DNA of 8,931 bases from DAOUMU01 sp034409055 (GTDB taxonomy: Bacteria > Chloroflexota > Anaerolineae > 4572-78 > J111): positions 1-8,931 of the forward strand of contig DAOUMU010000418.1 in the NCBI GenBank assembly GCA_034409055.1, in the 5' to 3' direction. A program made the translations under genes and the position numbers. Under the pieces are notes generated by a model. It was not told the origin of the DNA and did not search any database. It was given only the letters and a program-made list of their open reading frames with translations. Below, piece after piece: positions 1-6,059 of the stretch (positions are counted from its first letter, which is position 1; every line of letters begins with the position of its first letter).

Positions 1-208
1 CTAAATTTTCGCTCTGTGAATGGAGTTCAACGGATCGGTCTGAGGCGTTTTATGGCTCCAGACAACTAGATTCGAGAACTTTAGCAACAGAACATGTGTG
101 CAAGCACATAATTCATGACGATGTCGATTTTTCATACATACAAGGACATTGACAGAAACGTCAGTACCCTTTGTATTTTTGAGTAAGGGTTGCTTGTTGT
201 TTGAATAA
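1..208. other. Non-coding stretch without a recognisable gene
   Basis: I see no supportable gene here. Reading frames crossing it on the minus strand translate to protein without recognisable motifs and run antisense through the RHS fragment, so I treat them as chance. A weak inverted repeat (ACCCTT at 166-171, AAGGGT at 185-190) is present, too short to interpret. The stretch may be flanking or inserted DNA that cut off the upstream part of the RHS gene at 209. Confidence 0.5.
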
Positions 209-388
209 GCCTCCAGCCGCTGCCACCGTGATGGCTCGATCATTACCAACACCATCCCTATCACCCTGACCGACCGGCTCTTCACCGGCCAGCACTATGA
301 GCCAAATCTCGACCTGTATGACTACCTCGCCCGCTTCTACGATCCGCTCATCGGCAGTTTCATCCAGCCTGAACCACTGAAACACTGA
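209..388 (+). pseudogene. RHS repeat-associated core domain, C-terminal remnant
   Basis: The frame from 209 to the TGA at 386-388 encodes a fragment with the hallmark of RHS/YD-repeat core domains: TDRLFTGQHYEPNLDLYDY followed by LARFYDPLIGSFIQPE. Intact homologues usually read GLYDYRARFYDPxxGRFIQPD at this place. RHS proteins are large secreted or surface shells that enclose a variable C-terminal toxin or effector. Here only about 50 recognisable residues remain. The frame is closed by a TAA at 206-208 just upstream, has no plausible start, and stops four residues after the motif, where an intact gene would continue into the variable tip. The substitutions R to L and GRF to GSF fit drift. 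I read it as a displaced or decayed core cassette. The family call is firm; the pseudogene status follows from the truncation at both ends. Confidence 0.8.
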
Positions 389-394
389 GCTAAA

Positions 395-425
395 TGAGGG
401 CACTGATTTCACTTCAGTGCCCTCA
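395..425. repeat. Perfect 12-bp inverted repeat, 7-nt loop
   Basis: The left arm TGAGGGCACTGA (395-406) is the exact reverse complement of the right arm TCAGTGCCCTCA (414-425), separated by TTTCACT. The hairpin begins 7 nt after the stop codon of the RHS remnant. No T-tract follows, so it is not a standard intrinsic terminator on the plus strand. It could be a REP-like palindrome or a trace of an insertion. The symmetry is seen directly; function is not known. Confidence 0.7.
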
Positions 426-529
426 GTCCATTTCAGTGCTTCAGTGATTCTATCGCTTCAATCACCGTTGCGGCGGTCGGCGGTCGTCTCTCCAGCGTCC
501 TCAGCGCATTTCAATGCCCTCAGCGGTTC
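421..529 (+). repeat. Pair of diverged ~30-bp direct repeats
   Basis: Copy A (421-450, starting CCTCAGTCCATTTCAGTGC) and copy B (499-529, starting CCTCAGCGCATTTCAATGC) align over about 30 nt with roughly 80 % identity and lie 78 nt apart. Between them are further TTCAGTG copies and a doubled GGCGGTC (near 472-485). The stretch between the two gene remnants is thus repeat-rich non-coding DNA. I see no gene in 389-608. Confidence 0.5.
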
Positions 530-608
530 CGCCCCCCCCGCAACTACTTGTCAATTCTGCTTTCTGTGGTAGACTGTTCCTTAAACCATCATCGCCGGAG
601 ATGCCTGG

Positions 609-875
609 ATGCCCCCCCTTGACAATCCGCTCAAGATGCTGATCTTCTCCTTCAGCCGCGCCTTCGCCGAATGGCTGCTCGGTCGCCCTCAACGTCGAAC
701 TGCCGGCCTCGACCAGCCGCAGTGACGTGATCTTCGAAGTCGTCCAGATCGATGGGCAGGTGGTGCTGCTGCACATTGAACAGCAGGGTCGGCGCAGTTC
801 CTCGCCGATGCCCTGGCGGATGCTCGACGAAGTATGACCCGCCTGGCCTTGCGCGAGATGGAGGACCAGCCCTCG
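609..875 (+). pseudogene. Rpn-family / PD-(D/E)XK nuclease-like gene, frameshifted and truncated
   Basis: Three consecutive frames give pieces of one protein. Frame one starts at ATG 609 and reads MPPLDNPLKMLIFSFSRAFA then EWLLGRP, before closing at TGA 723-725. The reading then continues one base over, from about 682, as VALNVELPASTSRSDVIFEV, VVQIDGQVVLLHIEQQGRR and SSSPMPWRMLD, to a TGA at 835-837. A third frame continues from 834 as MTRLALREMEDQP. The pattern of an aspartate in a SRSDVIFEV-like strand, then LLHIExQ, then an RMLDYxxRLALR helix, fits Rpn/YhgA-like recombination-promoting nucleases and related Chloroflexota PD-(D/E)XK proteins. At least two frameshifts, one near 682 and one near 829-834, plus loss of the C-terminal half, make it non-functional. 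A GGAG precedes the start, as expected for the ancestral gene. Assignment rests on motif memory, not a search. Confidence 0.72.
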
Positions 876-924
876 AACGGTGCAGTTTGTGTTCCAGCAA
901 GTTATTGGGGAAGAACTGAGCTTG

Positions 925-955
925 AAACGCCGATCTATATTGGGTCGGCGTTTTT
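925..955 (+). terminator. Rho-independent terminator-like hairpin
   Basis: AAACGCCGA (925-933) pairs exactly with TCGGCGTTT (945-953) around an 11-nt loop that can add G-C and G-U pairs, and the stem runs into a short T-tract (951-955). It lies about 50 nt past the recognisable end of the nuclease relic and may be that gene's former terminator, or part of a neighbouring element. The stem is seen directly; activity is inferred. Confidence 0.5.
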
Positions 956-1039
956 GAGTTGGTACAACCATCTCAAACCCCACCCTGGCCGGACTGACTA
1001 TTGACCAAATTACTATAAACTCTTGGTCCAAAACACAGA

Positions 1040-1192
1040 CTCAGTGGATCCAATTTTTGCGGAGTACCCACAGGGCATAATATGAGGCACGCCCACGTGC
1101 TGACTGCGAAGCGTGCCGCACGTGGGCGTGCTGGTCTATGCCCCTTGGGTATTTATGCCCTCTGGGTGCTCCTCAAATTTGGATCTACTGAG
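1040..1192. mobile_element. 153-bp nested inverted-repeat element, MITE-like
   Basis: The outer arms 1040-1080 and 1153-1192 are inverted copies, matching at about 35 of 41 aligned positions; both ends read CTCAGT-(G/A)-GATCCAA inward. A second, perfect 14-bp inverted repeat sits inside: GCACGCCCACGTGC (1087-1100) and GCACGTGGGCGTGC (1118-1131), with a 17-nt loop. The right half also carries an imperfect tandem pair, TATGCCCCTTGGGTA (1137-1151) and TATGCCCTCTGGGTG (1154-1168). It has no coding capacity. Size, terminal inverted repeats and location in a decayed zone suggest a non-autonomous mobile element or a large structured repeat. I could not find a clear target-site duplication. Its right end lies 1 nt from the stop codon of the SIR2 gene, so it may also act as a transcription end for that operon. 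Confidence 0.65.
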
Positions 1193-1193
1193 A

Positions 1194-1955
1194 CTATACC
1201 CTTATCAAATCCACAATTCGGGGTAAAACCTCAGTCACGTCGGCGCGAATGACCAAATCCGCCCTTTGGTCGAGGTAAGTAGATTGGTGATTGACAATGA
1301 TCAATTTAGCCCCATTGTCCAGGGCCAATTGAGGTAAATCTGAAGCAGGAGCGACCTCTAACGATGAGCCGGCCAACAGCATTAAGTCGGCTTCCTTGAC
1401 CGCCTGCTGGGCGGCGAGAAACTCGCGCACCGGTAATTGCTCGCCAAAGAGAATGGCGTTAGGTTTGAGCACACCACCGCAATGATGTCGAGGAACCTGG
1501 CCATCTTCAACAAATTTTTTGAAGATGCTGGCGGAATCTTGAACCTCGTAACATTTGATACAGGTGACTTCTCTTAAGTGGCCGTGCAGGTGATAAACAG
1601 TTTTGGAACCGGCCTGCCGGTGCAAATCGTCAATATTTTGGGTAATGATGGCTTTTAATTTGCCCTCAGCTTCTAAAGCGGCCAGGGCGTAATGAGCCGG
1701 GTTTGGCTTGGCCTCCAAAAACAGGTGAGAAATCGGATGAATCCATTTATAGAAATGTTCTGGATTCTGGCGAAAGGCAAAGATTGAGGCCACGGCCAGG
1801 GGATCGGCCTGATCCCACAACCCTGAATGGGGACTGCGGAAATCCGGGATACCAGAGGGGGTACTGATGCCGGCTCCGGTCATGGCCACGATATTGCTGG
1901 CTTGTCTAACCATGTCTGTCGCTTGTTGAATTTGCTGGGTTAGTTGTTCCATCAT
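1194..1955 (-). CDS. SIR2-family NAD-dependent protein deacylase (bacterial sirtuin)
   Basis: This 253-residue cytosolic enzyme would remove acetyl or related acyl groups from lysines, consuming NAD+ and giving nicotinamide and O-acyl-ADP-ribose. Visible motifs: GAGIS (27-31) with PSGIPDFR for NAD binding, TQNIDDLH (105-112), catalytic His124 in HLHG, GSSL (197-200), and IIVNH near 219-223. The zinc module is incomplete: CIKC (Cys132, Cys135) is normal, but the second pair reads PRHHCGG, so Arg156 stands where a cysteine is expected and only Cys159 remains. The Tyr/Arg pair typical of SIRT5/CobB desuccinylases after GLW is not evident, which favours a class U or general deacetylase. The start at ATG 1955 (or the adjacent ATG 1952) follows a GAGGA Shine-Dalgarno 5-8 nt upstream. 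A longer frame to 2276 overlaps the kinase gene and lacks homology. It lies 34 nt behind the kinase and is probably co-transcribed. Confidence 0.93.
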   Translation of the reverse strand: MMEQLTQQIQQATDMVRQASNIVAMTGAGISTPSGIPDFRSPHSGLWDQADPLAVASIFAFRQNPEHFYKWIHPISHLFLEAKPNPAHYALAALEAEGKLKAIITQNIDDLHRQAGSKTVYHLHGHLREVTCIKCYEVQDSASIFKKFVEDGQVPRHHCGGVLKPNAILFGEQLPVREFLAAQQAVKEADLMLLAGSSLEVAPASDLPQLALDNGAKLIIVNHQSTYLDQRADLVIRADVTEVLPRIVDLIRV

Positions 1956-1989
1956 AGCTTCCTCTTCGTAGATAATTATCGATGGGTTA

Positions 1990-4900
1990 TTACCTGCTGA
2001 TTTCATTATTGAGTGGGGCTTGGGGCAACGGTAAGGTAAAGTAGAAGGTACTACCCTGACCGGCCGTGCTTTCGGCCCAGATGCGCCCTCCGTGTCCCTC
2101 AACAATCTTTTGGGCAATGTGCAACCCCAGCCCACTGCCCATAGCCGAGCGTTCGTTCTTGTTTTCAACCTGATAATACCTGGAAAAAATCTGGTCCAAA
2201 TCTTCCGGCGGGATGCCAATACCGTTATCCTTAACCGCGATCTGTATCTCCTTATCCATTCTGGAGACAGATACAATCACCTCGTCGTCTGTTTCCGTAA
2301 ATTTAATGGCATTGCCAATTAAGTTCGTCAAAACCTGCTCCAGGCGTTGTTTATCGCCGAGAATGGTTGGCAGCGTAGCCGGTAATTTCGACCTTAGCTT
2401 TACCTGTCGTTGGTGAGCAAAACCTTGTAATTGGAGAGTCGTCTGATGAATCAAATCCGGTATGGCCAGCGGTTCTTTCTCAAGCTCCAATTTACCTTCG
2501 TCAAATTTAGCCAGGTCTAACAGGTTGTTGACCATTGCCCCTAATTGAGTAGCTTGACGTTGGATGGTGGATAAAAACTCGGTGCGTGTGGCCGGATCTA
2601 AATCTTCCTCTTCCAGCAGAATCTGGGCAAAACCCTGGATAGAAAAGAGGGGGGTACGCAGTTCGTGAGAGATAGTGGAGAAAAAATCATCTTTGAGTTG
2701 ATCCAACTCACGCTCTTTGGTGATATCGTGAACGACCCGCACCTCTCCAATCAGGTTTTTGTCGTCGCCTATGACCGGGGTGGAGAAAATTTGCAGCACT
2801 CTGGGCCGTGGGGCGTTGATGGTCACTTCTTTGGCCAATACCCCGGTGCGAGCCAGGTGAGTGGTGGTAGCGGTGATACTGGCCAGGTTTGGTGGCAACA
2901 AATTAGGTGAGTTGATATTTTGTCCGATGATTTGACCGGGATGCATGCCCAGCATCGTAGCCAGGGTTTGGTTACAGGTAATAATAACACCCTGGCTGTT
3001 AATCAACAGTAATCCATCGGCCATGTGTTGAATAATGGCCTGGGTCTGCTGTCGCTCGGCTGAAACTTTGGCAAACAGGCGCGCATTTTCTATGACCATA
3101 CCGGCCTGGACAGCGGCAATGGCCAATAGTCGTTCCTGGGTTGGGCCAAAAGCATCAGGTCGGCTGTCGTCTAAATTGATAGTGCCAATAATTTCGCCCT
3201 GGGCAAACAGCGGAATGACGATCAACGAGCGCACTTCTTCGTCAAAAAAGATAAAGCTGGGGTCTTTATGGGTATCCGGTATATAAATCGTGCGACCTTC
3301 GGCGGCGGCCAGACCGGCTGCACCCTCACCCAGGCGTAATTTAGCTATTTCACGCCAGTGGGGTTTTAGACCATCAGCAGCCTTGATCTCCAGTTGCTGG
3401 CCGTTCTGGTCAAGTAGAAAGATGCAGCAGCCTCGGCAGCCGATGACCTGCCGTAGGGAAACGACAATCGTATCAAGCACCACTTGCAGGTCGAGCTTGC
3501 CAGAAATCTCCTGGGCCAGCGTATATAGAGTGGAAACCTCGTTTAAGCGCTGGCGAGTTTCGTCAAACAGACGGGCTCTTTCCATGGCCAATGTGGTCTG
3601 CGTCGCTAAAATGCGACCAAGTTGAATGTCATCCGGGGGAAAATTGCGGTTTGGATTTTTGTCGTAAACTTCTACCAGACCGATGATCCGATTTTCAGCT
3701 TCCAGAGGCAGGGCCAAAACAACACCCCAGCCGTGTTTACGCCCCACCTCTGTCTGGTCTGGCGATGGGCTGAATGACCAGACCACCTCATGGGCTGATT
3801 GTTTCACCCCGGCCCGGCCAATAACGGGCCGGTTGGTTTTAAGCGCTTGGTGACCGATGGGATCTTTAGAAAGATGGACCGGGGTATTTAATTTCCGCCA
3901 GGTACGGCCAGGATTACCCGGATAGCGAAAAACATATTCCGCCAGAGCGGTAATTGTGTTAGTATCTTCCTCAATCTGACAAATGACACAAGCGCCGGCG
4001 CCCAGAGCTTCTGCGATCTTCTGGGTCATCAGTCTCAGCACGGTATTCATATCCAGACTGGTGCCCAGGGCTACATTACTCTCGTAGAGTAATTTTTTCT
4101 CTCGGAAATGACGCTGAAGTGCGGCTTGCAAGCGGGCACGTTCAACGGTCCTGGCCACATAGCTAGCCAGGGCTTGCACGATTTCGAGATCATCTATTGT
4201 AAAGGCGTTCAGATGGTCGCTCTCAATATCCAAGACCCCAATCAAATTGTTATTAGCAGTTAATGGCACGGCCAGTTGGGCCTTGATGTTGGGTAGGTCG
4301 GGGTGAGGCAAGAAATTGGTGTCGTGGACAACATCATTGACCAGTATGGCCTGGCCGGTAGCCACAACACGGGTGACAATGCTCCGGGTACTCGTTTTGA
4401 GGTTGATGCGGTTGGCCGGCTTGGGGCGTTGATTTTTCCAGATGGCGCTCTGCAAAGTCAGTGTTTGTTCGGATTGACTGAGGAAGAAAAGATTAATGTA
4501 CTCGTACCCCAAATTCTTTTGAATAAGGGTTACCACTTCGTCCAACAATTCATTGGGATCCCAAATATTAGCCGTTTTTTTGTCTAAATCGGTAATGGTT
4601 TGTAGATAGAGCGCCCGATGAGTGAGAACAGCGGTATCAGGCCACTCTTCTTTAGCCAGTGAAAAGTGAGCGGCGTGTTTGAGAATCCGATCTTGAATTT
4701 CAATCAAACTCTGCCAGGCAGTTGGGTCCAATTGGTTGGCTTCAGCCTGAGCGGCTTCACAGGTAAGCGCCAATAAATTTGTTAACTTTACCCAGCCATT
4801 TTGCAGTTCGACGCCACTTTGGGGGGTACTCAACAATCGAGATAACTGGCGAGGAATCTTCCAGGGGGTTGTCGCCGCAACGTGCAACAGGTCCAACCAG

Positions 4901-5052
4901 TCTTTCAGCTTGGGAGCAGACTGGTTGGTTGGCAAGCCAGAGATATGATTTGGCCAGCGACTTTTTAAGGCGGGGATAATAATTGGTATCCAGGTCGCAA
5001 GATCTGCTTTCGGTGTGCCGGTCATGTTGTTTTTTGTCTCTTCTGCTGGCAT
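1990..5052 (-). CDS. Soluble sensor histidine kinase, GAF-GAF-GAF-PAS-HisKA-HATPase
   Basis: About 1020 residues from ATG 5052. Order: unassigned N-terminal region (1-155), GAF1 (about 160-305), GAF2 (330-495), GAF3 (515-655), PAS (665-775, HMADGLLLINSQG), HisKA with phospho-acceptor His796 in SHELRTPL, then HATPase_c with N box NLIGNAIKF (about 910), G1 DNGIGIP (about 942) and G2 GSGLGLHIAQKI (about 973). It should autophosphorylate on His796 and pass phosphate to an unlinked response regulator; there is no receiver domain and no regulator beside it. No membrane segment is seen, so it senses a cytoplasmic ligand. GAF3 carries a GCRGCC cluster (538-543) that could bind metal or respond to redox state. 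The frame extends to an ATG at 5196, but a strong promoter at 5105-5133 lies inside that extension; ATG 5052 has AGGA 10 nt ahead. ATG 5025 and 5094 are alternatives. Confidence 0.93.
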   Translation of the reverse strand: MPAEETKNNMTGTPKADLATWIPIIIPALKSRWPNHISGLPTNQSAPKLKDWLDLLHVAATTPWKIPRQLSRLLSTPQSGVELQNGWVKLTNLLALTCEAAQAEANQLDPTAWQSLIEIQDRILKHAAHFSLAKEEWPDTAVLTHRALYLQTITDLDKKTANIWDPNELLDEVVTLIQKNLGYEYINLFFLSQSEQTLTLQSAIWKNQRPKPANRINLKTSTRSIVTRVVATGQAILVNDVVHDTNFLPHPDLPNIKAQLAVPLTANNNLIGVLDIESDHLNAFTIDDLEIVQALASYVARTVERARLQAALQRHFREKKLLYESNVALGTSLDMNTVLRLMTQKIAEALGAGACVICQIEEDTNTITALAEYVFRYPGNPGRTWRKLNTPVHLSKDPIGHQALKTNRPVIGRAGVKQSAHEVVWSFSPSPDQTEVGRKHGWGVVLALPLEAENRIIGLVEVYDKNPNRNFPPDDIQLGRILATQTTLAMERARLFDETRQRLNEVSTLYTLAQEISGKLDLQVVLDTIVVSLRQVIGCRGCCIFLLDQNGQQLEIKAADGLKPHWREIAKLRLGEGAAGLAAAEGRTIYIPDTHKDPSFIFFDEEVRSLIVIPLFAQGEIIGTINLDDSRPDAFGPTQERLLAIAAVQAGMVIENARLFAKVSAERQQTQAIIQHMADGLLLINSQGVIITCNQTLATMLGMHPGQIIGQNINSPNLLPPNLASITATTTHLARTGVLAKEVTINAPRPRVLQIFSTPVIGDDKNLIGEVRVVHDITKERELDQLKDDFFSTISHELRTPLFSIQGFAQILLEEEDLDPATRTEFLSTIQRQATQLGAMVNNLLDLAKFDEGKLELEKEPLAIPDLIHQTTLQLQGFAHQRQVKLRSKLPATLPTILGDKQRLEQVLTNLIGNAIKFTETDDEVIVSVSRMDKEIQIAVKDNGIGIPPEDLDQIFSRYYQVENKNERSAMGSGLGLHIAQKIVEGHGGRIWAESTAGQGSTFYFTLPLPQAPLNNEISR

Positions 5053-5104
5053 AGGTGCAATATCCTGGAGAATTGAAATCTCCAAAATCCTCATTCTTAA
5101 CGGA

Positions 5105-5133
5105 ATTGTACCATAGAGACTTTTATTAGACAA
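5105..5133 (-). promoter_or_regulatory. Sigma70-type extended -10 promoter of the kinase-SIR2 operon
   Basis: Read on the minus strand: -35 TTGTCT (5133-5128), a 17-nt spacer, and -10 TACAAT (5110-5105) with the TGN extension (TGGTACAAT). Both hexamers are close to consensus and spacing is ideal. Transcription would start near 5098, leaving a leader of about 45 nt before ATG 5052. This is the main reason for rejecting the upstream ATG at 5196. Prediction from sequence only. Confidence 0.7.
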
Positions 5134-5178
5134 TGCATCACGCCAATCCTCTCGGACAAGGCGCATAGGCAGTACGCT

Positions 5179-5209
5179 TTGGACGAACCGACCCAATTTA
5201 TGCTATAAT
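5179..5209 (+). promoter_or_regulatory. Extended -10 promoter of the lipoprotein gene
   Basis: A perfect -10 TATAAT (5204-5209) preceded by TGC (TGCTATAAT) forms an extended -10 element. The best -35 candidate is TTGGAC (5179-5184) with a long 19-nt spacer, tolerable for an extended -10 promoter. Start would be near 5216, about 34 nt before ATG 5250. It is back to back with the kinase promoter; their -35 boxes are about 45 bp apart, so a regulator bound between them could affect both. Confidence 0.65.
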
Positions 5210-5249
5210 GGCCCAGTCCTAAAACGTGCTGAGGTTTTGATTTTACATA

Positions 5250-5948
5250 ATGAAAAGGAATTTATTTTTGCAGGGGTTGCTGTTGATATTGATTGGGCCT
5301 GCCCTGGCCTGTGGCTCTGCTTTACCTCCGGTGACTCCGACGCCTACCAAAACACCCCGCTTGATTCGAACGGTGGAGGTCATACCGACCGCTGTGGCCA
5401 CGCAAATCCTTTTGCCGACCAACACACCTGGCCAGGCACCGACCGATACGTCTCTCCCGTCCGCCGATACCCCCATTCCCGAACCGTCGCCCACCGATAC
5501 CCCTCTCCCTGAACCTACACCGACCGAACCGCCACCGACCGAACCGCCACCGACCGAACCACCACCGCCACCACCGACCAACACCCCACCACCGCCTCCC
5601 CCCACCAATACGCCACCGCCACCACCACCCACGCAACCTCCGGTCAATCAAGGACCTCAAGTGATTGTTGACCTGCCCAACGGGAACATTTTTGACCCCG
5701 GTGATGAAGTCAAGATCGTGTTTATTGTCACCGACCCCGATGGGGTGACCAGTTTTACCTGGGGAATTTTCACTCAAAACCAAACCCCGCTGATCGGTGG
5801 TGACAAGGCGTGTAACGGCCTCATCGAGTGTAAACTTGAGGTAAACGAGGAGGCGCCGCCTGTGTCTGGTACTTATTTGGTGGGGGCGGATGCGGTGGAT
5901 ACAACAGGGGCTACCACGCGTGGCGTAGGAGAAATTTATGTCCCTTGA
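5250..5948 (+). CDS. Predicted lipoprotein with Pro/Thr-rich stalk and Ig-like C-terminal domain
   Basis: A 232-residue secreted protein of unknown function. Residues 1-20 form a signal peptide: KR, then a hydrophobic run, then PALA before Cys21. The lipobox (A-L-A-C) is not ideal, but the rest suggests lipidation at Cys21 and anchoring on the outer face of the membrane. Residues about 25-131 are a low-complexity stalk of Pro, Thr and Glu, ending in PPTEP and TNTPPPPPP repeats. Residues 132-232 form a compact domain with strands such as PQVIVDLPNG, DEVKIVFIVTDPDGVTSFTW and SGTYLVGADAVDTTG, resembling Ig-like/PKD-type folds of surface proteins; Cys188 and Cys194 could pair. ATG 5250 follows an in-frame stop at 5238-5240; the nearest GAGG is 15 nt away, so initiation may be weak. 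It is transcribed from its own promoter and followed by a 111-nt gap. A binding or adhesive surface role is only a guess. Confidence 0.85.
   Translation: MKRNLFLQGLLLILIGPALACGSALPPVTPTPTKTPRLIRTVEVIPTAVATQILLPTNTPGQAPTDTSLPSADTPIPEPSPTDTPLPEPTPTEPPPTEPPPTEPPPPPPTNTPPPPPPTNTPPPPPPTQPPVNQGPQVIVDLPNGNIFDPGDEVKIVFIVTDPDGVTSFTWGIFTQNQTPLIGGDKACNGLIECKLEVNEEAPPVSGTYLVGADAVDTTGATTRGVGEIYVP
5523..5630 (+). repeat. In-frame coding repeats of the proline-rich stalk
   Basis: Three 15-nt units (5523-5567) encode TEPPP and are nearly identical (ACCGAACCGCCACCG, the third with one change). Two 27-nt units (5577-5603, 5604-5630) encode TNTPPPPPP. The repeats are multiples of three, so gain or loss of units would change stalk length without shifting frame. 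The antisense frame here is a long Gly-rich artefact. Confidence 0.75.
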
Positions 5949-5984
5949 TCCGGCAACAACATTAGAGAAGTCGCAACACGTCAT

Positions 5985-6012
5985 TTGCCTTCTGAGTTCA
6001 TATAGTTATGAT
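5985..6012 (+). promoter_or_regulatory. Candidate promoter of the glycolipid operon
   Basis: TTGCCT (5985-5990) and TATGAT (6007-6012) with a 16-nt spacer form a good sigma70-type promoter in the 111-nt gap after the lipoprotein gene. Transcription would start near 6019, about 40 nt before the GTG start at 6060. I see no convincing terminator between the lipoprotein stop and this site, so read-through is possible. Confidence 0.5.
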
Positions 6013-6059
6013 TCTCCTAAACAACCCAAATCTCGCTGAGTATTTCTATTGGCATCGAA

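Noticed and set aside
1..285. Minus-strand 94-residue ORF at the left edge
   Set aside because: No motif, and it overlaps the RHS fragment antisense; composition looks like translated non-coding DNA.
389..608. Possible CRISPR array because of repeated TTCAGTG units
   Set aside because: Repeats are short, uneven in spacing and diverged; no regular spacer length and no cas genes.
501..1031. Minus-strand 176-residue ORF
   Set aside because: It runs antisense to the nuclease relic, whose plus-strand frames show real family motifs, and has no recognisable protein sequence.
1956..2276. N-terminal extension of the SIR2 gene giving a 360-residue protein
   Set aside because: It overlaps the kinase gene's 3' end in another frame, has no sirtuin-like sequence, and a good Shine-Dalgarno precedes the ATG pair at 1955/1952.
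5053..5196. Extra 48 residues at the kinase N-terminus
   Set aside because: The kinase promoter with near-consensus -35 and -10 boxes lies inside this stretch, so the ATG at 5196 would not be in the transcript.
5243..5647. Gly-rich antisense ORF
   Set aside because: It is the complement of the proline-rich repeats of the lipoprotein; CCN repeats read backward give glycine. No start signal or independent support.
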